Source of the DNA: Nitrososphaerota archaeon
GTDB lineage: Archaea > Thermoproteota > Nitrososphaeria > Nitrososphaerales > Nitrosopumilaceae
DNA: 10,395 nucleotides
Assembly (NCBI GenBank): GCA_022573065.1
Contig: JACZUQ010000011.1
Coordinates: 7,803 to 18,197 of the forward strand
Reading direction: 5' to 3'
Shown: one piece after another, positions 4,948 through 10,393 of the stretch
Numbering within the stretch: position 1 is the first letter of the stretch
Layout of the letters: each line of letters begins with the position of its first letter
Translations under genes and position numbers: made by a program
Notes under the pieces: model-generated
Databases searched by the model: none
What the model was told of the DNA's origin: nothing
Seen by the model: only the letters and a program-made list of their open reading frames with translations

Positions 4948-6087
4948 TTATTGCATAGCAACTAACAATGGATCTGGTTCATAAAACTGTCCATGTTTTT
5001 GCGCAAGCTGTTCTAGTTCTTTTACAATTTCTGACATTCCGTATTCTTTAGCTGTTTCAAAAAGTGGTTTTTTAAGACCTAGTCCAAGATTCGCTGCCTT
5101 TTCGATTTCTAGAATATCGCTTGCTTCATGAGTAACTAACCAAGCTGCATTGTTTAAAATATTTGCAAGAATTTGTTTTGGATCACATTTTTCAGCAAGT
5201 TCTTCAGATAATGGAATTCTTTCATATTTATCATCTGAGTATTTGTAAAACCCCTCTCCAGTTTTTTGCCCTAATTTTTTTTCATTATAGAGTTTTTCAA
5301 TTGTTGGATGAGGTCTGATTACTTTTTTATCTCTAAGATGCATTTCTACTGTTGCTTTATGAATTACATCCATGCCTGTAAAGTCTGCTAACTCAAAAAT
5401 TCCCATAGGAAACCCTAAATTGAATTTCACAGCAGAATCAATCTCCGTCATCTTAATTCCTTGTCTTTCCATTACATAACATGCTTCATGAACCAAAGGA
5501 ATGAACAATCTATTTACAATAAATCCTGGAACATCTTTTCTACATACGACTGGGATTTTTTTGATTGATTCTACATAGTCCATTGTTAATTTTACAATAT
5601 CTTGTGAAGTTTTTTGACCTGGGATAACTTCAACCAGTTTCATTAATAGAGGTGGATTAAAAAAATGAATTCCAATGAACTTTTCAGGTCTACTGAGAGT
5701 ATTTGCAATCTCTGTAATAGGTAAAGTACTAGTGTTTGATGCAAATACTACATTTTCATCTGCAACACTGTCTAATTCTGAATAGACCTTCTTTTTTAAA
5801 TCCATAATTTCTGGAACAGCTTCGACTACTAAATCGCACTCTTTGACTGCCTCTTTCAAATCAACTACAGGTTTGATTCTAGAATAGATATCATTTGCCT
5901 GATTTTGTGAAATTTTTTCTTTAGAAACAAGCTTGTCAAGACTCCATTTTATTTTTCCCATGGCTTTATCTAAAAAATGTTGTTCAATGTCTCGAAGCAC
6001 TACATTGTACCCAGACATTGCAGAGATTTGGGCAATTCCATGCCCCATAATTCCTGAACCTAGAACCGTGATGTTTTTTATTGTCAC
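4948..6087 (-). CDS. 3-hydroxyacyl-CoA dehydrogenase (probable 3-hydroxybutyryl-CoA dehydrogenase)
   Basis: This enzyme oxidises (S)-3-hydroxybutyryl-CoA to acetoacetyl-CoA with NAD+. In ammonia-oxidising archaea that step belongs to the 3-hydroxypropionate/4-hydroxybutyrate CO2-fixation cycle. The 379-residue protein has an N-terminal Rossmann domain with GSGIMGHGIA (10-19), and the catalytic set Ser120 (SNTSTL), His141 (HFFNPP), Glu153 and Asn192 (GFIVNR). The first C-terminal helical domain includes the GEGFYKY signature near 277-283, and a second helical copy fills about 300-379, making it longer than the roughly 280-aa bacterial enzymes. There is no fused crotonase domain, unlike the Sulfolobales protein. 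The start is GTG at 6087, placed 27 nt from a TATA box, consistent with a leaderless mRNA. The small membrane protein follows 11 nt downstream. Confidence 0.93.
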   Translation of the reverse strand: MTIKNITVLGSGIMGHGIAQISAMSGYNVVLRDIEQHFLDKAMGKIKWSLDKLVSKEKISQNQANDIYSRIKPVVDLKEAVKECDLVVEAVPEIMDLKKKVYSELDSVADENVVFASNTSTLPITEIANTLSRPEKFIGIHFFNPPLLMKLVEVIPGQKTSQDIVKLTMDYVESIKKIPVVCRKDVPGFIVNRLFIPLVHEACYVMERQGIKMTEIDSAVKFNLGFPMGIFELADFTGMDVIHKATVEMHLRDKKVIRPHPTIEKLYNEKKLGQKTGEGFYKYSDDKYERIPLSEELAEKCDPKQILANILNNAAWLVTHEASDILEIEKAANLGLGLKKPLFETAKEYGMSEIVKELEQLAQKHGQFYEPDPLLVAMQ

Positions 6088-6109
6088 AAATCTTTTGACT
6101 GCCAGTATC

Positions 6110-6119
6110 CTTTATAATG
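6110..6119. promoter_or_regulatory. single symmetric TATA box between two divergent leaderless genes
   Basis: CTTTATAATG contains the palindromic core TTATAA (6112-6117, centre 6114.5). The minus-strand GTG start (6087) is 27.5 nt away and the plus-strand TTG start (6143) is 28.5 nt away, both at the spacing expected of archaeal TATA boxes for leaderless transcripts. One box may therefore drive transcription both ways. I see no second TATA-like sequence in this 55-bp gap. Confidence 0.55.
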
Positions 6120-6142
6120 TATTCAAAATTTCTAATGTTGTA

Positions 6143-6313
6143 TTGGGATTATTTAGAAAAAAACAAGACAAGAATACAACAAAGTGTAAAGAATGTGGTC
6201 TGGAACTACATGATCCAGAGAAACTGAAACGCCACCTAAAAAAAGCTCATGGTAATGTACCTGAAAAAAAACCTGATGAGAAAGGTGGATTTTCTGAGGG
6301 TGGAATGTGGTAA
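6143..6313 (+). CDS. single-finger C2H2 zinc-finger protein, 56 aa
   Basis: The product begins MGLFRKKQDK and carries one C2H2 finger: Cys15 and Cys18 (KCKECG) with His31 and His36 (HLKKAH), spacing C-x2-C-x12-H-x4-H. The tail is charged and glycine-rich, ending GGFSEGGMW. The frame is open far upstream, back to 5933, but that part only reads through the opposite-strand dehydrogenase gene. I chose the TTG at 6143 because it lies 28-29 nt after the TATA core and gives a compact protein starting with the basic LFRKK motif; an ATG at 6071 would overlap the dehydrogenase start. The membrane-protein gene begins 5 nt after the stop. Small one-finger proteins of this kind occur in Thaumarchaeota; the ligand is unknown. 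Confidence 0.75.
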   Translation: MGLFRKKQDKNTTKCKECGLELHDPEKLKRHLKKAHGNVPEKKPDEKGGFSEGGMW

Positions 6314-6318
6314 ATTAA

Positions 6319-6600
6319 TTGTTTGAGTTAAGCGATTCTCAAAAACATGGGGCAATTTTTCTTGGCGCATTTATTGTTGCTGGAATTGTTATATCTACAT
6401 TGATTTTTCCTTTCTGGAATTTAATCAGAGCGGATGTTTTTGAAGAAGTTGAAATTATTTCAGGTTCTAAAGGAATTTGTTATGCCACTACCTCAGACAT
6501 TATTCCTAAAACAATAAAAAACTGTGATCTTGAATCTGGTACATTTGTTACCATAAAATACGGTGAGGGTCTTGCATGGGCTACAATTGTTGAACCATAA
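6319..6600 (+). CDS. uncharacterised single-span membrane protein, 93 aa
   Basis: I do not recognise a family. The N-terminal ten residues (MFELSDSQKH) are followed by one hydrophobic helix at about 11-33 (GAIFLGAFIVAGIVISTLIF region). A C-terminal domain of about 55 residues looks beta-rich and has two cysteines (54 and 69) that could form a disulfide if the domain is outside the cell. This would make it a small anchored protein with one soluble domain. The start is a TTG at 6319, five nt after the C2H2 gene's stop, so the two are likely one transcript. The HIT-family gene follows 25 nt later. Codon use looks like that of the neighbours. Confidence 0.7.
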   Translation: MFELSDSQKHGAIFLGAFIVAGIVISTLIFPFWNLIRADVFEEVEIISGSKGICYATTSDIIPKTIKNCDLESGTFVTIKYGEGLAWATIVEP

Positions 6601-6625
6601 ATGATTATTAATTTAGTAAAACCTA

Positions 6626-7051
6626 TTGACTACTAACACATTGAATTGCATATTTTGTAAAATAGTTAAAAAAGAAATTCCTGCTAAAATTATTTTTGAA
6701 ACTGAAAAATCACTTGCATTTATGGATGCCTTTCCTCTCACCAAAGGTCACTCTCTGGTAGTCACCAAAACTCATTATGAAAAAGTCCAAGATATTTCTA
6801 AAGAAGATAATGCTGACTTGTTTGAAACAGTTAGAAGAACCATTTCTAAGGTTGATAAAATTACTGACTCAACATTACTTGCAATCCATAATGGCAAACA
6901 AAGTGGACAAGAAATTCCTCATGTGCATGTTCATCTAATTCCTAGAAGCTCTGAGGATTCAGCAGGACCTGTACATAGTATGTTTTCTAAACTTCCAAAA
7001 TTATCTGATAAAGAAATCCAAACCATCTATGAGAAATTAAAGGACTCTTAA
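6626..7051 (+). CDS. HIT-family (HINT-like) nucleotide hydrolase
   Basis: HIT proteins hydrolyse nucleoside phosphoramidates or related nucleotide conjugates. The 141-residue product has the full catalytic motif HVHVHLIPR (99-107), with His101 the expected nucleophile. CIFC (8-11), together with His50 and His99, makes the zinc site seen in the HINT branch. HNG (88-90) supplies the conserved asparagine, and DAFPLTKGHSLVV is the usual substrate-side strand. The C-terminal SKLPKLSDKEI segment is common in archaeal and bacterial HINT relatives. The start is uncertain between TTG 6626 and TTG 6641; the second would give the very typical beginning MNCIFCKI and lies about 27 nt from the AT-rich ATTTAGTAA at 6610-6618. 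The stop abuts the convergent J-domain gene with no gap. Confidence 0.92.
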   Translation: MTTNTLNCIFCKIVKKEIPAKIIFETEKSLAFMDAFPLTKGHSLVVTKTHYEKVQDISKEDNADLFETVRRTISKVDKITDSTLLAIHNGKQSGQEIPHVHVHLIPRSSEDSAGPVHSMFSKLPKLSDKEIQTIYEKLKDS

Positions 7052-7750
7052 TTACCAAGGATACAATCTTTTTTTCAAATCTAAATCATCAACATGGATA
7101 GCTTTTGTAGGACATGTTTCAGCTGCACTCATTACTTTTTTAAATCCTGCACCTCTTTGATTGTAAACTTTAGATTTAGGATTCATTTTAGTTCGTTTGT
7201 CTACAACAAAGACTTCGGGAGCTATAGTCTCACAGCTACAACAACCGATACATAATGATGGGTCTACTTCTGCCGAAAAATTTATTTCTGATTTTACTTT
7301 ATCTGTTTTTTCGTTTTCTTTTCCATGACTTTTATCATTATTTTTTCCCGTTTCATATTTTTTCCAAAATTCTTCTTCATATTTTTTCCAAAAATCAGGA
7401 TTAGATTTTTCAAAATCTTTTGTGAATCTGCCCCAATCTTCTTCTGGAGTTTTCCTTTCTGGTCCTGTTCCCCATTGTGGTTTTTTCTTTCGAAAGTTTT
7501 GTTCTGTTTTTGATTGAGGCTTGTTATTATTCCATTTAGTTGAAACTGTTCCAATAGAATTAATTTTTTTATTTTTGTTCTTTAGAGCATGATATGCGGC
7601 TGTAACTTTTTTGAATTTCCTACCATCTACCTCATCAGAATTTTTATCAGGATGAAGTTCTAGTGCTAGTTTCCTGTAGGCATATTTTATATCACTAAAC
7701 GACGAATTAGAATTAAGATTGAGAGTCTGTAATGCCTGATATTCGTTCAT
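7052..7750 (-). CDS. J-domain/ferredoxin fusion protein (DnaJ-Fer)
   Basis: The 232-residue protein joins two known modules. Residues 1-58 are a J domain with the HPD triad at 33-35 and the basic helix AYRKLALEL before it, the part that stimulates DnaK/Hsp70 ATPase. A lysine/asparagine-rich linker (about 60-155) carries a tandem duplication of FWKKYE. Residues 156-232 are a ferredoxin-like domain with Cys167, Cys170 and Cys173 plus Cys213 in a CPTKAI motif, enough for one [4Fe-4S] cluster; an additional Cys171 sits inside the motif. There is no G/F or zinc-finger region, so it is not a class I DnaJ. Fusions of this kind are known from Thaumarchaeota and from green algae and plants, where they are plastid proteins. 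A role in redox-linked or Fe-S-related chaperoning is plausible but unproven. The upstream TATA-like TTATTTTTAA (7775-7784) fits the ATG. Confidence 0.9.
   Translation of the reverse strand: MNEYQALQTLNLNSNSSFSDIKYAYRKLALELHPDKNSDEVDGRKFKKVTAAYHALKNKNKKINSIGTVSTKWNNNKPQSKTEQNFRKKKPQWGTGPERKTPEEDWGRFTKDFEKSNPDFWKKYEEEFWKKYETGKNNDKSHGKENEKTDKVKSEINFSAEVDPSLCIGCCSCETIAPEVFVVDKRTKMNPKSKVYNQRGAGFKKVMSAAETCPTKAIHVDDLDLKKRLYPW
7069..7075 (+). terminator. T-run after the HIT-family gene
   Basis: Seven consecutive T begin 17 nt past the stop of the HIT gene, within the last codons of the convergent J-domain/ferredoxin gene. This fits oligo-T termination of the plus-strand transcript. Confidence 0.3.
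7352..7393. repeat. 24-bp-spaced direct repeat within the J-domain/ferredoxin linker
   Basis: The 18-bp word TTCATATTTTTTCCAAAA occurs at 7352-7369 and again at 7376-7393. It is an in-frame duplication of eight codons that gives FWKKYEEE followed by FWKKYETG in the protein linker (residues 120-135). Confidence 0.8.
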
Positions 7751-7815
7751 GTTATTTTGAGCGTCTTTCTATGTTAAAAATAATTGGTTTTACTTTGATA
7801 GCGTTCTTGTAGCAA

Positions 7816-8178
7816 TTAATCCAATACAGTCTCATCTTCAAGTTTCCACGCTGGATCAACGATACATAAAAACTTCAATTCATTTTTACCAGTATTTTCG
7901 ATACATTGTTTTGAATGAGGAGGAATGTAGATTGCATGATCTTTTAAAACTTTGAAGATCGCATCATCAATTTGTAAATTTCCTTCTCCTTCTAAGATAT
8001 AATACACCTCAGATGTCTTCATTTTATGGAGTTTTGATTTTTTACCTGGTTTTAATTCCGAGTGAGATATGCTGTATCTAATTCCATTTAATGTATTATG
8101 TGGCTGGAAAATTTGACGAATCTTTGTACCTTCTCCACCATCTAAAACTTCTATGTCTTGTAATTTTTTTATTGTCAT
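7816..8178 (-). CDS. cupin-domain protein with degenerate metal site
   Basis: The 120-residue protein is a single small beta-barrel of the cupin_2 type. Motif 1 is recognisable as PGKKSKLHKMKTSEVYYILEGEG and motif 2 as IYIPPHSKQCIENTG. The usual four ligands are reduced: His51 and Glu57 are present, but the second histidine of HxH is Met53 and the motif-2 histidine is Gln91. Metal-dependent catalysis in the usual form is therefore doubtful, and a binding or structural role is possible; close cupins include sugar isomerases, dioxygenases and small-molecule sensors. The ATG at 8178 is 20 nt after the stop of the co-directional SHOCT gene. A TATA-like AATATAGATT (about 8198-8208) overlaps that stop codon, so the gene may have its own promoter. 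Confidence 0.82.
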   Translation of the reverse strand: MTIKKLQDIEVLDGGEGTKIRQIFQPHNTLNGIRYSISHSELKPGKKSKLHKMKTSEVYYILEGEGNLQIDDAIFKVLKDHAIYIPPHSKQCIENTGKNELKFLCIVDPAWKLEDETVLD

Positions 8179-8198
8179 TATATTGACATATCTAAAAT

Positions 8199-8579
8199 CT
8201 ATATTCTCTTAAGAATTTTCTTTTTCTTTGATTGAAATTCTTTCTCTGTTAGGATTCCGGCTTTTCTTAATTCCCCTAACTTTGCCAAAGTTTCTAAATC
8301 ATTTCTTCCAGATGAAGTCATTTTTTTTACTTTGGCAACATTTTTGTTAATTCTTCTTTCTCCCTCTGCTTTTAATTTCTCCCCCTCTGCCCTTGCTATT
8401 TTTTTAAGTTCAATACTTTTTTTCTGAGCTTCTTTTGACGCTATTTTCCCAAACTCAACTGCATCCGCAACAATTTCATCCGCACGTTTTATTCCTTCAT
8501 TTACTGCATTATCAATTGCTTTATCTGCGCGCTTCAAGAATTTTTCAATATATCCTGGACGTGTCTTTTTTGTTACCAT
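8199..8579 (-). CDS. coiled-coil protein with C-terminal SHOCT domain
   Basis: The 126-residue protein is almost wholly helical and highly charged. Residues about 8-85 form an alanine/lysine/glutamate-rich region with heptad-like spacing, predicted to be a coiled coil. Residues about 94-124 (DLETLAKLGELRKAGILTEK and on) match the SHOCT short C-terminal domain: a leucine-rich helix, the G-I-L-T turn and the E-F-Q-S-K-K helix. SHOCT domains act as oligomerisation or adaptor modules at protein ends; the specific role is unknown. There is no signal peptide or membrane helix. The ATG at 8579 lies about 25 nt from the TATA-like 8601-8608. The gene is divergent from the unrecognised 235-aa gene and followed by the cupin gene. 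Confidence 0.82.
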   Translation of the reverse strand: MVTKKTRPGYIEKFLKRADKAIDNAVNEGIKRADEIVADAVEFGKIASKEAQKKSIELKKIARAEGEKLKAEGERRINKNVAKVKKMTSSGRNDLETLAKLGELRKAGILTEKEFQSKKKKILKRI

Positions 8580-8600
8580 GTTCTAATTTCTAATTATAAG

Positions 8601-8608
8601 TATATTAT
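8601..8608 (-). promoter_or_regulatory. TATA box of the SHOCT-protein gene
   Basis: AATAATATA on the minus strand is centred about 25 nt upstream of ATG 8579, which suits a leaderless transcript. A second AT-rich word (8593-8600) is closer to the start than TATA boxes normally lie. Confidence 0.4.
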
Positions 8609-8639
8609 TCCTTTCTAATTTTTTGATAATTTCTATTAC

Positions 8640-8646
8640 TTTAAAA
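8640..8646 (+). promoter_or_regulatory. TATA box of the 8673-9380 gene
   Basis: TTTAAAA is centred about 30 nt before the TTG start at 8673. It supports that TTG as the start of a leaderless or near-leaderless mRNA. Confidence 0.4.
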
Positions 8647-8653
8647 GAAGGAT

Positions 8654-8669
8654 TATTGTTTTAACAATA
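8654..8669. promoter_or_regulatory. palindrome between TATA box and start codon
   Basis: TATTGTT-TT-AACAATA is a perfect 7-bp inverted repeat with a 2-base centre. It lies between the TATA box and the TTG at 8673 and ends 3 nt before the start codon. That is where archaeal repressors commonly bind, so it is a candidate operator. The regulator is unknown. Confidence 0.4.
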
Positions 8670-8672
8670 GTT

Positions 8673-9380
8673 TTGATTAATACCGATTATGAATCAAAAA
8701 TTATTGTTTTTAAAAAAAATATTGATGAAGATACAGTTAAAGAAATAGTAGAAAACAAAAAAACTAATGTTTTCAAAAAAATATTAAAAAAACCAAAACG
8801 AGAGGAAGTACATTTTCATTCAATCAAATTAAACTATGAAGCAATACTGATGGTTTCTGGAACATATGTAGCAAATTTTTTTCGTAAAGCTATTCATCCA
8901 ATCAAAGTTGATTTTAATGTAAAAGAGGTAGTTTTAGGAGATGGTGTTTTTCCGATTAGAACCAAGTCTGGATTACATAAAGCACTTACTGGGAAAAAAG
9001 GTAAAAACAAAGTCGATTTGGAATTAGAGGAGCATGTTTTCATTGAGAATGAAGATACCATTTATTTTGATCACCATGGAAAAGAAATAAATTTTCCTTT
9101 CAAAATTAATCCAAAATCAATTGAAAATTATCCAAAAAGAATCCTAAGTATTAATCCACTAAATGTAAAAAAACCTGAGATATCCAATGAATCTGCAATT
9201 AACATTCTAACTAAAAAACTCATGAAGCCTAAGGACAAAGATGTTAGGGATTTACAAGAAGAGTTTACAATTAATGAAGTTTCTGAAGTTTATATCCCAA
9301 TTTATGAAGCGCGTTTAATTGGCCCAAAAAAGCAAGTTGGTCTTTTAAGAATCGATGCTGCTAGAAAAAAAGTTCTCTAA
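8673..9380 (+). CDS. uncharacterised 235-aa protein
   Basis: I do not recognise a family. The protein is soluble in appearance, lysine-rich in its first 45 residues (NVFKKILKKPKREE), with alternating hydrophobic strands from about 50 to 150 (KLNYEAILMVSGTYVANFF and KVDFNVKEVVLGDGVF). The C-terminal part has an aspartate/lysine-rich helix (about 170-200), then EVYIPIYEARLIGP and GLLRIDAARKKVL. The ending, a strand, a short turn and R-I-D-A followed by K-K-V-L, faintly resembles the last strand of PepSY-like domains, but I would not assign that fold. There is no signal peptide. The start is TTG at 8673, supported by a TATA box 30 nt upstream; no ATG lies near it in frame. It is convergent with the TPR gene, with 2 nt between stops, and divergent from the SHOCT gene. 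Confidence 0.75.
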   Translation: MINTDYESKIIVFKKNIDEDTVKEIVENKKTNVFKKILKKPKREEVHFHSIKLNYEAILMVSGTYVANFFRKAIHPIKVDFNVKEVVLGDGVFPIRTKSGLHKALTGKKGKNKVDLELEEHVFIENEDTIYFDHHGKEINFPFKINPKSIENYPKRILSINPLNVKKPEISNESAINILTKKLMKPKDKDVRDLQEEFTINEVSEVYIPIYEARLIGPKKQVGLLRIDAARKKVL

Positions 9381-9382
9381 AT

Positions 9383-10201
9383 TTATTTTATAATTTTTTT
9401 AAATCTTTCATCATCTTGAAGTTTATCAAAAATTTTTTCGTGTTCAACCCATTTTTTAATTACTTTACGATTTTGTGAAATGGCATGCTTTAACAATTCT
9501 AGTGACTGGTCAATTTGATCCACGGCAGCTAAGCTTCTAGATTTTGCATAGGTGACATTAACATTTTTTTTGTGTTTTGCAAGAAGTTTATCGAATATTT
9601 CTATTGCCTGTTTGTGCTTTCCAATCTCAGCTAATTCTATTCCTTTATGAAATAATGCATCCATGTGTTGAGGATGTGCATGACAAATATTTGTAAAGCA
9701 ATTTAATGCTTCTTCATGTCTGTTTAATTTTCCTAATACAATTCCTTTGTAAAAACGTGAACTAGAATTTTTTGGCTCGATTTTGATTGCTTCATCAAGA
9801 ATTCCTAGCGCTTCTTCTTGTTTTCCTATTTTGTCATAAAGAACTCCTTTGTTATAGTATGCTGTTGCATATTTTGAGTCTGCTTTTATGGCTTTGTCAT
9901 AATATTTTTCAGCGTCTTCTGGATTTCCCATTTCTCCTAATGCAATTGCTCGGTTATTCAGTGATGGTGCATCATCTGATTTTATTTCTAGAACTTTGTC
10001 AAAAGAGGTAATGGCGTCTTGATATTTTCTTATTTGATTTAATGCTAGGCCTTTATTGTATAATGCTTGAATGTTTTTTGGGTCAGCCTTGAGAGCTTGA
10101 TTGAATAGTGTAATGGCTGCTTTTGGTTGATTTCTTTCAAAAAACGCCATAGCCTGATAAATTACATCCTCAGGATTTTTTGGTTTTCCAAATAATATCA
10201 T
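9383..10201 (-). CDS. tetratricopeptide-repeat (TPR) protein, seven repeats
   Basis: The 272-residue protein is a superhelical protein-binding scaffold. After a short N-terminus (MILFGKPKN) come seven TPR units at about 10-43, 44-77, 78-111, 112-145, 146-179, 180-213 and 214-247. All are exactly 34 residues: the turn position near the unit ends recurs at 41, 75, 109, 143, 177 and 211. Consensus features such as W/Y-x-x-K-G, A-I-x-x-F-D-K-A and the DPKN turns are clear in units 2-5; the first and last are weaker. A 25-residue tail (WVEHEKIFDKL and on) may be a capping helix. There is no signal peptide, so it probably acts in the cytoplasm. Partner and pathway are unknown. Confidence 0.93.
   Translation of the reverse strand: MILFGKPKNPEDVIYQAMAFFERNQPKAAITLFNQALKADPKNIQALYNKGLALNQIRKYQDAITSFDKVLEIKSDDAPSLNNRAIALGEMGNPEDAEKYYDKAIKADSKYATAYYNKGVLYDKIGKQEEALGILDEAIKIEPKNSSSRFYKGIVLGKLNRHEEALNCFTNICHAHPQHMDALFHKGIELAEIGKHKQAIEIFDKLLAKHKKNVNVTYAKSRSLAAVDQIDQSLELLKHAISQNRKVIKKWVEHEKIFDKLQDDERFKKIIK
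9391..9405 (+). terminator. T-rich termination tract of the 8673-9380 gene
   Basis: A run of seven T (9394-9400) within a T-rich stretch begins about 11 nt past the stop at 9380. Oligo-T is sufficient for archaeal termination. The tract lies inside the 3' end of the opposing TPR gene. An A-run at 9365-9371 gives the TPR gene a matching T-run inside the other gene. Confidence 0.35.
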
Positions 10202-10246
10202 TACTTGGTTGATTTTACAATCCAGATAATGAAAGTTTGGTTTAGA

Positions 10247-10393
10247 TTAACTAAGAGATTTGAATTTCTTTACCGCTTTTTTTGCTAAATCTTGTAAATC
10301 AGTTTCTGAGATTTTTGTAGGATCTGAGGTTGCCAAGGCATCTTCATACTCTTTTTTTGTAGTGTCAAGTTTTTTTGATTTATTTTCTTCCAT
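10247..10393 (-). CDS. small charged protein, 48 aa (start possibly outside window)
   Basis: A minus-strand frame from ATG 10393 to TAA 10247 gives a very polar 48-residue product beginning MEENKSKKLD. It contains YEDALATSDPTKISETDLQ, followed by a basic helix (DLAKKAVKKFKSLS). Lysine and acidic residues dominate and there is no cysteine, membrane helix or known motif. The ATG is 2 nt from the window edge, so a start further upstream cannot be excluded. It is co-directional with the TPR gene, whose start lies 45 nt downstream of this stop. The amino-acid pattern looks coding rather than random, but no family is recognised. Confidence 0.55.
   Translation of the reverse strand: MEENKSKKLDTTKKEYEDALATSDPTKISETDLQDLAKKAVKKFKSLS

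Noticed and set aside
5933..6142. Upstream part of the plus-strand frame that ends in the one-finger C2H2 protein
   Set aside because: This stretch is antisense to the dehydrogenase N-terminus and its promoter; the TATA spacing and protein shape favour the TTG at 6143.
7294..7554. Alternative open frames on both strands across the DnaJ-Fer linker
   Set aside because: The low-complexity A/T-rich linker leaves all frames open by composition; the fused J and ferredoxin domains fix the true frame.
8173..8188. TGTCA/TGACA inverted repeat around the cupin start codon
   Set aside because: The arms are only 5 bp in AT-rich sequence and partly coding; too weak to call an operator.
9787..10011. Plus-strand open frame opposite the TPR gene
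   Set aside because: It is the antisense of repeat-rich TPR coding sequence and has no family signal.
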